A DNA stretch of 64,000 bases from Rhinopithecus roxellana (GCF_007565055.1 NC_044555.1:40154235-40218234); one strand, 5' to 3'; positions 34,726-46,230 are shown, counted from the stretch's first letter. Translations and numbers: made by a program. Notes: a model not told the origin generated them from the sequence alone.

Positions 34726-36045
34726 TAAAATACTTAATGAATAGTATTGGAAAATGATATATGAAGGATCTGTGTTTTCTGTAGCTTGGCCTGATTATTA
34801 GGTAAAGTTCTGAGTTTTCTTTCATGTTGTATTTTTAGGGGGTGTGGGGGTTGGAGAGGCATTATAATTTACAAATAGTAAAATATACCCTCTTCACTAT
34901 AGAGTTCTGTGATTGCTGACAAATATATCCAATCATATAGCCATCAGAAAAGTCAAGATACAGATTTGTTCCATTACCCTAAAACATTTTATTTTGCTCT
35001 TTGTAATCAATTCTTACCCCCAGTACCTGGCACCCATCAGGTTTCTCTTCCTATTGTTTCATCTATTTAAGAATGTCATATTAATGGAATTATATATAAT
35101 ATACACTTTTAATGCATGTTTTTGCTTTACAGAATACATTTGAGATTCATCCATGTTGTTGAGTGTATTCATAGTTGATTCCTTAATTGCTGAGTAGTAT
35201 TCTGTTGTATAGATAGATGCACTGTTGTCTGCTTATTCATTAACCCATTAAGGAGAATTTTACTTTTTCTATTTTCTGGCAATTATGAATATAGCAATTG
35301 TAAAAATTCTTGTACAGTTTGTTTTACATGTGTGAACTTAAAATCTTGTTTCACTTGGAAAATCACCTAGCAGTAAGATTACACGGTAACATATTAAGTG
35401 TATGATTAATGCTCTAAGTAATTACTAAACATTTTTCTCAAGTAGCAATATAATCTTGCTTTCCCACCAACAATATATGAGAGATCCAGTTGTTCTGTAT
35501 CTTCATCAACGCTTGGTATGTCATTTAGAAAAATGTTTTTGCCATTCTAATGTATGTTTGGAGAAATCTCATGTTTTTCCCCTGGCAATTCCCTGATAAG
35601 TAATGGTGTTAATTTTTCACATTCTCACTTGCCATATGAATATTTAATTTATTCAAGTGTTCATTGATATGTATTGTCCTTTTTTGAAAAATTGTTGTTT
35701 ACTCAATATTGAGATTTGAATGTCCTTTATACATTCTGGTTATGTGTCCTTTATCAGATATATGATCTGAAAATATTTTCTCCCAGAAAAAGTGTGACTT
35801 TTCTTTCCATTATTGAAAGTGTATTTGAAAGAGCAGAAGTTTTTAATTTGGATACTGTTCAATTTATCTAGGTTTATTCTTCTGTGAATGTGCTTTTTGT
35901 AAAATATGCAATATATATATTTTTGTAACCCCAAGAGGAAAACATTTTCTCTTATATTTTCACCTTGAATTTGTCTAATTGCAGTTTTATATTTAGGTCA
36001 ATGAAACATTATGAGCCGGTTTTTGTATATAATCCATTTTTTATT
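34726..36045 (-). mobile_element. Ancient L1M ORF2 C-terminal remnant
   Basis: From about 34790 the reverse strand follows old L1 landmarks: TCATCCATGTTGTTGAGTGT, GAGTAGTATTCTGTTGTATA, TTTCCCACCAACAATATATG and TGTGTCCTTTATCAGATATA. No frame is open. 34726-34790 is unassigned. Confidence 0.68.
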
Positions 36046-36064
36046 AAGTTTTATTTTTATTGGT

Positions 36065-36560
36065 ACTAGAGCAACTAAACTTCCATAGGAAAAAAATATG
36101 AACCTTGACCTAAACCTTACTCCTCATGTAAAAATCCATTCAAAATAGATTATGGACCTAAATGTAAAACACACACCTGAAAACTTTTATTAAAATCATG
36201 GTAGAATATCTTTGGGTCCCATGGCTAGTCAAAGTGTTCTTAGATTTTGTAACAAATCCAAATCCATAAAACGTTGCTACATCGGACATAATTAAAATCA
36301 AAACTAAAAACATTTGCTCTTTGAAAGTCCATGTGAAGAAGAAAAAACAAGGAACAGACCAGGAAAAAATATTTGCAAACCACATATCCAAAAACAGCAG
36401 CAACAAACTTGTATCTAGAACCTATAAAGTACTAATAGTGCAATATTAAATAAAGAGCCCAATCATAAAATGGGTTAATAATCTGAATATACATTTCTCC
36501 AAAGTGGCTCACTATATAGTATTATAAACACACAAAAGTATTTTCAACATCATTAACCGT
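36065..36560 (+). mobile_element. Ancient L1M ORF2 C-terminal remnant, opposite orientation
   Basis: Plus-strand landmarks are ATGAACCTTGACCTAAACCT, ATTCAAAATAGATTATGGAC and AAACCACATATCCAAAAACA. It faces the preceding minus-strand L1 piece, 20 bp apart. Confidence 0.7.
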
Positions 36561-37750
36561 TGTTTCCACCAATTCTCTTTACCATAATAAAAGCTTCCAA
36601 TGCTCAAGTTAATGTTCAGATAGCTCCTAAAACAATTGTTTGAAACATCATAGTTAAAATCTTTTAAAGCTAGCAAATTAAATATTGTAAGGGTACAAAA
36701 AAGATTCAGAATATAGTCCAGAGTGGCTGATCATTAACACTGCTAAGTTCGATAAAGTTAAATTTCTGTGAAGCTCCATTACTTTGGTTTTCATAATATC
36801 ATCAGATATTCTATGTGTCTTCATTTGAAGAATTTAAGCTTATCTCCTACTTAATTAGAATTTTTAAGCAAGAAGTAGTAGAATAAATATTTTTATAAAC
36901 TTGATAACTTAGAGCAATTTTAAAAATAAAATAATATATTTCTATGTATTCTGCATCCAGCTTCTTCTATAACTAGTATCTTATATTAGAAAAATAGATT
37001 TGTTATAATTAACAAACTAGCATTGATATCTTATTAACTAAAGTCCATATTTATGCATATTTTCTCAGTTTTTACTTTATGTCCTTTTCCTATCTTAGAT
37101 TCCTAAACATAATGCCACATTATATTTAGTAGTCATGTCTCCTTTGGCTCCACGTAGCCATGACGGTTTCCCAGATTTTCCATTTCTGTTCTGATGACTG
37201 ACAGTTTTGAGGAGTTCAGGTTATTTTGTAGAATGTTCCTACATTGCAATTTCTTTGATGTTTTTCTCATTAGACTGGGATAATTGATATTTGGTTGCAA
37301 GATCACAGAGATTAAATGCCTTTCTCATCATAGCATATCAAGAATATATGCTATCAGTATGACTTTTTAATGTCGATATTAATCACTTGGCTATGGTAGT
37401 TTGTCAAGTTGTACCACTATCTTTTTTTTTTTATTCCTTCGTAATGTGTATGTTTTGGAAGAAAGTCACAATGTAAAGACCACATCTAAGAAACTGGGAG
37501 ATGAGCTCCGCTTCCTTAAGGTGAAAATATCTTAACAAATTATTTGTAATTCTTCTACAGAGGAGATTTGTTTATTCTCCCTTATTTATATATTTAGTGA
37601 TTCATTTTTAATATCTGTATGAACTTGTAAACATTTATTTTATAATTTTAGCTATAATACAATACTACTATATTCATTTTGTTTGGTCTATCATCGATAT
37701 GATGTTCTAAGTTTTCCTATCTGCCTTATTAGATAAAGGATGTTTCCCTC
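36561..37750. other. Mostly unassigned; part may be ancient L1
   Basis: 36561-37040 shows nothing recognisable. 37040-37640 has stretches (CAGTTTTGAGGAGTTCAGGT, TAATCACTTGGCTATGGTAG) that recall a minus-strand ancient L1 3' region, at low confidence. Confidence 0.35.
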
Positions 37751-38158
37751 TGAGATGATTTGGATCTGTGTCCTCATCCAATCTCACATTGAAATGTAAT
37801 CCCTATTGTTGGAGATGGGGCATGTGGAAGGTGTTTGGATCATGAAAATGTGTATCCCTCATGAACAACTTAGCACCATCCCCTCAGTGATGAGTGAGTT
37901 CCCATAAGGTGTGGTTATTTAAAACTACAGGATTTCCCATTCTCTCTTTGGCTCTAGCTCAAGCCATGTGACGTGCCAGCTCCCACTTTGCCTTCCACCA
38001 TGAATAAACGCTCCCAGAGGCCTCACCAGAAGTCCAGCAGATGCCAGCACCATGCTTCCTGCACAGCCTGCAGAGCTGTTAGCCACTTAAATTTATTTTC
38101 TTTACAATTTATCCAGTCTTGGACATTTCTTTACAGCAATGTAAGACTGGGCTAACAC
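37751..38158 (+). mobile_element. Solo MST-type MaLR LTR
   Basis: About 408 bp starting TGAGATGATTTGGATCTGTG, with TGTTGGAGATGGGGCATGTG and TCAAGCCATGTGACGTGCC, ending GACTGGGCTAACACA. This is the MSTA/MSTB plan in the plus direction. A short open frame inside is not a gene. Confidence 0.88.
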
Positions 38159-39739
38159 ACCTTCTATTCCTGATTTTTGAGTTTTTAATAATAAATGGAT
38201 ATTAAATTTTGTAAAATGAATTTAATATATATAGATACGATTTTTCATATTTAGCCTGCTAACAAGATAAATTACATTGATTGACTTATGAATGTAAAAC
38301 CATACTTGCATTCCTATAATGAATCAGTTGTGGTGTATTACTCTTTTTATATCTTACCATTTTTGAATTGCTAATACTTTAAAGGATTTTTGCATGTACT
38401 CTATGTTCATAAGATATGCTGGTAGTTGTTTTTAACCCTAAGTGTTATTTAGAGCTCTATTCTCTATTTCATAAATAGTTGGGGTTTTATGGCCACATTT
38501 CAGTTACTGATTTCTACAGTAGATCTGTTACGATCTGACAATGTACTTTACATAATTTCTAGCATTTTCAACTTGCGAATGTTTATTTTATGGCCTATAC
38601 TGTGATGTGTCTTTGTGAGTGTCCCATCTTGATGAGTGTTCCATCTGCACATGAGAAGAATGTGTGTTCTTATGATGCTGTACAGAATATTCTATAATGT
38701 ACATTTGTTGATAGTGCTGTTCAATTTATCTTTAGCCTTATCATTTTCTGTCTGCTCTATTCATCATTTACTGACAAGGGAGTGTCAAATTATGCAACTG
38801 TAATAGGATATTTGTCTGTTTCTCCTTTCAGTTCTATAAATTTTTGCACATATTTTGATGCTTTTTTTTAGGTGCACATCCTTTTATAATTATGTCTGCT
38901 TTGATCATTGATCCTTTTTTTCATTATTTAATGTTTCTTTTACTCCTTATACTCTTTTTTGTTCTGAAGATTGCTTTGTCTGAAATTAATAGAAGTAATT
39001 CAGCTTCTTTTTATGCTTTATGTTTGCATGATATATCTTTCTTCATCATTTTATTTAACTTCTATAATTCTTCACATTTAAATTGGGTTTCTTTTACACA
39101 GCATATAATTAGGTATTATATTTTTTGTTTTGTTTTCTTGATATGGGTGTTTGTTTCTTAATCTAATCTGTAATTTATGATTTTTTATACCATTGAATTA
39201 ACAAATGTGTATTTTTGTCTTTATTACATATGTATGTCCCCATAAACGAATATTCTATTAATTTGTGTGTTTTAAGTTTTATATGTTGTTTCCTACTCTA
39301 AGTACCCTTTCGAAGCTTTGATTTTTACTTAACATTATCTTTTCTATATTTATCCCGCTTGATACAAGTAAATCAACTGAATTCATTTCTAATATTATAT
39401 ACTATTTTCTTATAAAAATAATCTATCTCTAAGTCATCCATTTTCCTACTGGCAGAAAGTTAATTTATTTACACTTTATTTGCTGATATAAACAAGTTCT
39501 GAAGTAAATACTTTTTTTCATATGTTTCCTGGCATATATAAAATAGATCATATCTGATATAGACATTGAGAGTTGGAATTGTCTGCTCATGAAATATGCA
39601 CTTTTTTAATCTCACAAAATATTGCTAAATAGCTCCCCAAAGTGATCATACCAATTAAAACTCTAATAAGTATGGTGTAAGAGTACATCTTTCCCTACAT
39701 TGGTGTTTATCAGTTGATCATTCTTCCCAAATTTCTGGG
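38159..39739 (-). mobile_element. Old L1M ORF2 (palm to endonuclease), minus strand
   Basis: Reverse-strand landmarks are GGATTTTTGCATGTACTCTA, ATGAGAAGAATGTGTGTTCT, TGATAGTGCTGTTCAATTTA and GGGAGTGTCAAATTATGCAA. Clear to about 39180; 39180-39739 is weaker. ORF1 and 5' UTR pieces of what may be the same element lie at 40531-40725, 42534-42680 and 43016-44300. Confidence 0.7.
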
Positions 39740-40083
39740 TTTTTTTTTAATTCAACTTTTTATTAGATACAGGGCATACATGTTCAGATTTTTTACATGA
39801 TTATATTGCACCCAGGTAGTGACATGTTACCCAATAGGTAGTTTTTCAACCCAGTTCCTTCTTCCCACCACCCCCATCTAGTAGTCCACAGTGTCTGTTG
39901 TTCCCTTGTTTGAGTCCTTCTGTGCTCAATATTTAGCTACCACTTATAATTGAGAAAATGTGTAGCATATACACCATGAAATACTACACAGTTATAGAGA
40001 AAAATAAAAGCATGTCCTTTGCAACAACATGGATAGAACTGGAGGCCATAATCCTAAGTTAATTAACACAGCAACAGGCAGTC
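39738..40083 (-). mobile_element. L1 3' end with 5' inversion (twin priming)
   Basis: 39738-39964 is an L1MA/L1PB 3' UTR read in reverse after a T-run. 39965-40077 is the immediately preceding ORF2/3' UTR part in the opposite direction (CATATACACCATGAAATACT to AACACAGCAACAG). About a dozen consensus bases are missing at the switch. AATTTCTG occurs at 39730-39737 and 40084-40091, a target duplication flanking the whole rearranged insert. Confidence 0.8.
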
Positions 40084-40167
40084 AATTTCTGATTTTGACT
40101 GGTGTAATTAGACTATTCAGGTATAAAGCGATTCCAAACATGTTTGGAATAAAACATATATACTATC
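40084..40167. other. Short unassigned spacer
   Basis: Nothing recognised except a small palindrome around CCAAACATGTTTGG (about 40135). Confidence 0.4.
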
Positions 40168-40343
40168 TTTTTTTTTTTTTTTTTTTTGAGACAGAGTTTC
40201 ACTCTTGTTGCCCAGGCTGCAGTGCAATAGCACGATCTTGGCTCATTGCAACCTCTGCCTCCCAGGTTCAAGCAATTCTCCTGCCTCAGCCTCTCGAATA
40301 GCTGGGATTACAGGTGTGTGCCACCATGTCTGGCTAATTTTGC
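40168..40343 (-). mobile_element. 5'-truncated Alu
   Basis: A T-run (40168-40187) is followed by the reverse complement of the Alu right monomer and part of the left (GAGACAGAGTTTCACTCTTG to CCATGTCTGGCTAATTTTG). S-like. Confidence 0.9.
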
Positions 40344-40530
40344 ACATTATTTGCTCTTCTTTGGGTCTCCAATCTGCCAATCCATCCTGCAGATTTTGGA
40401 TTTGCCAGCTCCCATAATAATGTGAGTCAATTTCTTAAAATAAACTTCTGTATCTCTCTCTCTATACAGAGAGAAAAATAGAGCCTACTGGTTCTATTGC
40501 TTGTATTTTTCAGGAGAATCCTGACTAATA
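40344..40530 (+). mobile_element. LTR 3' end fragment, ERVL-type
   Basis: ATGTGAGTCAATTTCTTAAA, an AATAAA-like signal (AAATAAAC) and a terminal GAGAATCCTGACTAATACTG resemble the 3' end of ERVL-class LTRs. Family not resolved. Confidence 0.55.
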
Positions 40531-40725
40531 CTGTGTGTATCTTTTTGTGGTGTTCTCTGAGCTTCTTAGATCTGTGTATTGGTGCCTGTCACTATTTTAA
40601 CATTTTTCAACTACTATTTCCCAAATTTTTATTTCATTTTGTTTTGTCTTTTTCATCTAGTATTACAATTTTGCAAATATTTTCCCAGAGTTCTTGAATA
40701 TTCTGTTCTATTTTTGTCATTTTTT
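40531..40725 (-). mobile_element. Old L1M ORF1 region, minus strand
   Basis: The reverse strand ends in a stretch encoding an ORF1-like EQNIQELWENI. The last 58 bp form the left target copy of the young L1PA that follows. Confidence 0.6.
40668..40725. repeat. Left copy of a 58-bp target-site duplication
   Basis: Identical to 42476-42533 except for one base (A at 40700, G at 42508). Together they flank a minus-strand L1PA. Confidence 0.93.
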
Positions 40726-42475
40726 TTTTATTATACTTTAATTTCTAGGGTACATGTGCATAACGTGCAGGTTTGTTTACATATGTATACTTGTGCCATG
40801 TTGGTGTGCTGAACCCCTCAACTCATCAGCACCCATCAAGTCATCATTTATATCATGTATAACCCCCCAATGCAATTCCTCCCGCCTCTCCCTTCCCCAT
40901 GATAGGCCCCAGTGTGTGATGTTCCCCTTCCCGAGTCCAAGTTTCCTCATTGTTCAGTTCCCACCTATGAGTGAGAACATGCGGTGTTTGGTTTTCTGTT
41001 CTTGTGATAGTTTGCTAAGAATGATGGTTTCCAGCTGCATCCATGTCCCTACAAAGGACGCAAACTCATCCTTTTTTATGGCTGCATAGTATTCCATGGT
41101 GTATATGTGCCACATTTTCTTAATCCAGTCTGCCACAGATGGACATTTGGGTTGATTCCAAGTCTTTGCTATTGTGAATAGTGCTGCAATAAACATACAT
41201 GTGCATGTGTCTTTATAGCAGCATGATTTATAATCCTTTGGGTATATACCCAGTAGTGGGATGGCTGGGTCATATGGTACATCTAGTTCTAGATCCTTGA
41301 GGAATTGCCATACTGTTTTCCATAATGGTTGAACTAGTTTACAATCCCACCAACAGTGTAAAAGTGTTCCTATTTCTCCACATCCTCTCCAACACCTGTT
41401 GTTTCCTGACTTTTTAATGATTGCCATTCTAACTGGTGTGAGATGGTATCTCATTGTGCTTTTGATTTGCATCTCTCTGATGGCCAGTGATGATGAGCAT
41501 TTTTTCATGTGTCTGTTGGCTGTATGAATGTCTTCTTTTGAGAAATGTCTGTTCATATCCTTTGCCCACTTTTTGATGGGGTTGTTTGTTTTTTTCTTGT
41601 ATATTTGTTTGAGTTCTTTGTAGATTCTGGATATTAGCCCTTTGTCAGATGAGTAGGATGCAAAAATTTTCTCCCATTCTGTAGGTTGCCTGTTCACTCT
41701 GATGGTAGTTTCTTTTGCTGTGCAGAAGCTCTTTAGTTTAATTAGATCCCATTTGTCAATTTTGGCTTTTGCTGCCGTTGCTTTTGGTGTTTTAGACATG
41801 AAGTCCTTGCCCATGCCTATGTCCTGAATGGTACTACCTAGATTTTCTTCTAGGGTTTTTATGGTATTAGGTCTAACATTTAAGTCTCTAATCCATCTTG
41901 AATTAATCTTCGTATAAGGAGTAAGGAAAGGATCCAGTTTCAGCTTTCTACTTCTGGCTAGCCAATTTTCCCAGCACCATTTATTAAATAGGGAATCCTT
42001 TCCCCATTTCTTGTTTCTCTCAGGTTTGTCAAAGATCAGATGGCTGTAGATGTGTGGTATTATTTTTGAGGACTCTGTTCTGTTCCATTGGTCTATAGCT
42101 CTGTTTTGGTACCAGTACCATGCTGTTTTGGTTACTGTAGCCTTGTAGTATAGTTTGAAGTCAGGTAGCGTGACGCCTCCAGCTTTGTCCTTTTGGCTTA
42201 GGATTGTCTTGGCAATGAGGGCTCTTTTTTGGTTCCATATGAACTTTAAAGTAGTTTTTTCCAACTCTGTGAAGAAGCTCATTGGTAGCTTGATGGGGAT
42301 GGCATTGAATCTATAAATAACCTTGGGCAGTATGGCCATTTTCACGATATTGATTCTTCCTATCCATGAGCATGGTATGTTCTTCCATTTGTTTGTGTCC
42401 TCTTTGATTTCACTGAGCAGTGGTTTGTAGTTCTCCTTGAAGAGGTCCTTTACATTCCTTGTAAGTTGGATTCCT
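40726..42475 (-). mobile_element. Young 5'-truncated L1PA (1.75 kb) with long target duplication
   Basis: The T-run and 3' UTR on the left are followed in reverse by 506 uninterrupted codons of the ORF2 C-terminus. The right duplication copy ends TTTTTT/AA at 42533/42534, the expected L1 endonuclease nick pattern for this orientation, so the insert is a true target-primed event. Truncation falls at the codons for GIQLTRNV, just after the reverse transcriptase domain. The open frame and near-identical flanks indicate a fairly recent insertion. Confidence 0.94.
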
Positions 42476-42528
42476 ATTTTGCAAATATTTTCCCAGAGTT
42501 CTTGAATGTTCTGTTCTATTTTTGTCAT
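40954..42528 (-). pseudogene. L1 ORF2p C-terminal region, open, with a flank-derived start
   Basis: A 524-codon frame. About 506 codons are L1 ORF2p downstream of the reverse transcriptase, ending at the natural ORF2 stop after SLIGGN. The cysteine/histidine motif CWRGCGEIGTLLHCWWDC (C-x3-C-x7-H-x4-C) is intact. The first 18 codons, including the ATG at 42526-42528, come from the target-site copy, which is itself old L1M ORF1. This is a chance in-frame joining. It lacks endonuclease and reverse transcriptase, so it cannot mobilise itself. Expression is unknown. Confidence 0.9.
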
Positions 42529-42533
42529 TTTTT
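42476..42533. repeat. Right copy of the 58-bp target-site duplication
   Basis: Pairs with 40668-40725, with one mismatch in 58. It ends in a T-run followed by AA, matching the L1 nick consensus. Confidence 0.93.
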
Positions 42534-42680
42534 AATTCAATTTCAGTTTGAAAAATTTCTATTGATCTGTCTTCAAATTTACCGACATTTTATTTAGTTG
42601 GGTTGGGTGTACTTATGAACCTATGGAGACCATTCTTCATTTTTGTTGCCGTATGTTTTTTAAAAATAATTTCTAACATT
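42534..42680 (-). mobile_element. Old L1M ORF1/5' region, minus strand
   Basis: AATTTCTATTGATCTGTCTT and the T-rich sequence up to the AluY continue the L1M interrupted at 40725. Confidence 0.5.
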
Positions 42681-42690
42681 TTCTTTTTAT

Positions 42691-42694
<4 letters not shown>

Positions 42695-42726
<32 letters not shown>

Positions 42727-43001
42727 AGTCTCGCTCTGTCCCCCAGGCTGGAGTGCAGTGGCCGGATCTCAGCTCACTGCAAGCTCCGCCTCTCGGGTTT
42801 ACGCCATTCTCCTGCCTCAGCCTCCCATGTAGCTGGGACTACAGGCGCCTGCCAACTTGCCCTGCTAGTTTTTTGTACTTTTTAGTAGAGACGGGGTTTC
42901 GCCGTGTTAGCTAGGTTGGTCTCGATCTCCTGACCTCGCGATCCACCCATCTCGGCCTCCCAAAGTGCTGGGATTACAGGCTTGAGCCACCGCGCCCGGC
43001 C
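42695..43001 (-). mobile_element. Full-length AluY, Old World monkey type
   Basis: A T-run (42693-42725) precedes the reverse complement of the AluY body, ending CCACCGCGCCCGGCC. The target duplication TTCTTTTTATTCTT is perfect at 42681-42694 and 43002-43015. Confidence 0.96.
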
Positions 43002-43015
43002 TTCTTTTTATTCTT

Positions 43016-44300
43016 ATAATTCTCATCTCTCCTCTTATATAGCCCTTCTGGTTTTGCATGTCCTGTACCTTTTTCATTAGAGATTTTGACAAGGTAATAA
43101 TAATCATTTTAAATTTCCTCTCTGATAATTCCAACATCCATGTCATAAGTGAGTCTTTGTCTCTTTAATATTTTGTCTTCTGACTATGTGTTCTTTGTTT
43201 ATTTGTTCGCTTCTTGCCTATTGGGCATGTCTTAGAACTTTTTGTTGAATGCTGAAGATATCATATATGTTAGTAGATGTTTGGTATACATGTTAATCTG
43301 GCCAAGAGTTGTGTTATGTTTGATGTTTGTTGTAGCTATGGACACTGGAAGCTTCATATGTCTCTAGTAATCATGTTTTTTTCTCTCCTCTTGAATTTTA
43401 GGCTTCTCTATTCTGCTTCTCAGAAAGTTTTATCTATTTATTTTTAATTTTAGCTCTTTCAGTTGTAATCCACTGTAACCATTATTGGAGGCATTACTAG
43501 TATGGTGATAATGCAGGAAAGGAGGATATAAGGCATTCTCTAGTTTTTATTTTTTATTTTCAGGCTTTGGAATGCATAGTAAGCTGTATTTCAGAGCTAT
43601 GACTTTTGGAATTAGTGTTTCTTTTTTTTCTTTAGGGGTAGATGTTTTTTCACCCTGCCACCTAATTCCTTCCCTGGCGGCAATAAAGAATCACAGTGTT
43701 CCCAGTGCATGTTATTAAAGATGTCTTCTCTGTAGATTCAGGCTTTTTTATCTCTTAGGTGAGACACTGTTTGGGTAGGATAAAATTTCCTTCACCTAAC
43801 TGAAATGGGATTTTACTGGTGCCCTCTGGCAATGTCCAACCCCCCTAGGGATTAATCCTTTTGTTCTGAAAGGAAAACTTCACCTTCCCTTGGTACAGTC
43901 ACAAAGGGAGCACTCTTAGGATTTTTCTAAATCTACTCTATGAAAGCCTGGTGGAGTTTCTGTAGGAAAGCCTACAGAAATGAGGAGTATTCCTATGACT
44001 GCAGCCTCCAGAAGCTAGCCCACATTTGGGCACCATAAATTCATCAAAATTTCTGGTTTAACATTCTTACTGACTTCTAGGGTGTCTGGCAGTGTCTGCT
44101 CCAGATAAGAAAATGCTCACATACTTTGACCTTCTGAAAATAACTGTTTCTAAATATTTCAAGGAAATCTAGTAACTTCTCTTCTCTGATGAGTCCAAAA
44201 GGTGTCAATTGGTTTTCAGTTTTTCCAGCTTTTCCCTGTTGAAAAACGAAAGTGACAAATTCTAAGCTCTTATGTGTCTTAGCTGATCTATCTTAGATTT
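43016..44300 (-). mobile_element. Old L1M 5' UTR, minus strand
   Basis: The reverse strand recalls an L1M 5' end: TAATTCCAACATCCATGTCA, AACTTTTTGTTGAATGCTGA, ATCTGGCCAAGAGTTGTG, GATGTTTGTTGTAGCTATGG. Further right (43620-44300) it is GC-richer, as L1M 5' UTRs are. A perfect palindrome lies at 43957-43980. The 5' terminus is not sharply defined. Confidence 0.6.
43957..43980. repeat. Perfect 10-bp inverted repeat, 4-base loop
   Basis: TTTCTGTAGG and CCTACAGAAA flank AAAG. It could form a hairpin as DNA or RNA. Confidence 0.85.
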
Positions 44301-44324
44301 CTGAAGTATCCAAACATGTTATTA

Positions 44325-45123
44325 GAAATGATATGGAAGGGAAGTTCTGGGAAAGGAATGGCATGATCCCTTTAAATTATATGGAAGGGGGGAAGGGTGT
44401 GGTCCCTGGCTAGGACTCCACACCCAGACCTGTGGCCACTGACCTACATGAGGACAGGCATTTTTGTTTTCCTGTCCAAATGTTGCATTTCCCAAGACCA
44501 CCCTGGCCTTCCACACCCCCATCCCGTGCCTGTAAAAACCCCAAGATGCTAGCAGGAAGACACACAGGTAGCTGGATGTCAAGAGGAGCCCATCAGCTGA
44601 GGAACACATGGGTGGCTGGATGTCGAGAAGAACACCCTGAACATGCCGGCAGGCCACCGACCAACAGAACAACACAGAGTTTGGCTGGGGCAGTTGAAGC
44701 AGAGCCCAGGCCTCCAAGTGGCCTGACTTTAAGGGAAAATCTTCTCCCTTCTGGCTCCCCCATCTGCTGAGAGCTACTTCCATTCAATAAAACCTTGAAC
44801 TCATTCTCCAAGCCCATATGTGATCCAATTCTTCTGGCACACCAAGGCAAGAACCCTGGGATACAGAAAACCCTCTGTGCCTGTGATAAGGCAGGAGTCT
44901 AATTGAGCTAACACAGCCACCTATGGATGGTTAAACTAAAAGAGCACCCTGTAACACATACCCACTGGGGCTTCAGCTGTAAACATTCACCCCTAGACAC
45001 TGCCATAGGTCTCCCTGCCCATCTGTATGCTCCCCTGAAGGTTTGAGCAACAGAGCACTGAAGAAACAAGCCACATCCCCATGTCATGCCCTGCAAGAGG
45101 GACAAGGGAACTTTTCCCATTTC
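44325..45123 (+). mobile_element. Solo ERV1-class LTR
   Basis: About 800 bp. It has the U3-like GGTGTGGTCCCTGGCTAGGA, a TATA-like GCCTGTAAAAACCCC (about 44528), AATAAA at 44786 (TTCAATAAAACCTTGAACTC) and a 3' region CAGCTGTAAACATTCACCC ending GGGAACTTTTCCCATTTCA. This architecture fits a gammaretrovirus-like LTR; the exact family is not resolved. Opposed 112- and 153-codon frames here are accidental reads of the LTR. Confidence 0.75.
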
Positions 45124-45129
45124 AGCAAC

Positions 45130-45235
45130 ATCATATATAGATGCTCATACATGATGTATATGTGATATATAATATATAATATATATAATGTTGCAAATTA
45201 TAAAATATATAAAATATATTATATATAATCACATT
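45130..45235. repeat. AT-rich low-complexity tract
   Basis: Mixed ATATAT/TATAATAT repeats between the ERV1 LTR and the following spacer. Confidence 0.8.
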
Positions 45236-45916
45236 AAGTAAAATATCCTGACAAATACTTAAAATTCAGATAGTAGAAAGCATCCTTGTCTTTTTCCTAA
45301 ATATAGTATGTTTTCACTGTTTCTCAGATAAGAATTTTGTTGACTGTTGGTTAGTTATTCACCTCAAGAGAGTTTAAAGTTCACAGTTGGCAGAATTTCT
45401 TATAGTCTTAGTAGGGCTGCCCATCTCTGAGGATTGACATCATTTTCAACATGATTTATGCAACTAGCATAGACATCCACTTGCTTTTTGTAATGTAGTC
45501 TTTCCCTAGGATGAGCATCACATCAACCTCTTAGAAAATATAGGGTCTAACTCAGAGTTCCTACTCATGGAGAGACCCTAAAATTATACTAATAATTAGA
45601 ATAATTATTCACCTCCATGTAAGTCACAATAGAGAGAATTATCTTTATGACACTTGTCCTTGCTTACTTTGATGATCACGAGTGTGCCAAGACTCCAAAC
45701 TTTTCTATCATAAAATGGATCGATTCTTATCTTCTCATGGCAGTGTACATACTATAATATGTACCAATTTTCAATCTATTCTCAATGCCTTAAATCCTCT
45801 CACTGTGCTCTCTAATGGAAAAAAATGCCTCAATGTTTTCCTAGATGTCTCCATTACCTTCTTAAATTTTCTGGATGTCTCCAGAGGACAGTGTTTCCCC
45901 CAGGAGTTAAGATAAG
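45236..45916. other. Mostly unassigned spacer, possible short L1 piece
   Basis: About 45270-45380 may be minus-strand L1 (TCCTTGTCTTTTTCCTAAAT). The rest is not recognised, and no coding evidence is seen. Confidence 0.35.
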
Positions 45917-45929
45917 TGAAAGAGATTCT

Positions 45930-46230
45930 TTTTTTTTTTTTTTTTTTTGAGACGGAGTCTCGCTCTGTCGCCCAGGCTGGAGTGCAGTGGCCGGATCTCA
46001 GTTCACTGCAAGCTCCGCCTCCCGGGTTTACGCCATTCTCCTGCCTCAGCCTCCCGAGTAGCTGGGACTACAGGCGCCCACCACCTCGCCTGGCTAGTTT
46101 TTTGTATTTTTTAGTAGAGACGGGGTTTCACTGTGTTAGCCAGGATGGTCTCGATCTCCTGACCTCATGATCCGCCCGTCTCGGCCTCCCAAAGTGCTGG
46201 GATTACAGGCTTGAGCCACCGCGCCCGGCC
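45930..46230 (-). mobile_element. Full-length AluY, Old World monkey type
   Basis: T-run, then GAGACGGAGTCTCGCTCTGT to CCACCGCGCCCGGCC in reverse. The 13-bp perfect target duplication TGAAAGAGATTCT is at 45917-45929 and 46231-46243. Confidence 0.97.

Noticed and set aside
44322..44850. Overlapping open frames of 112, 153 and 85 codons on both strands
   Set aside because: They lie wholly inside an ERV1 LTR with TATA-like and AATAAA signals, show no domain, and result from GC-rich LTR sequence with few stops.
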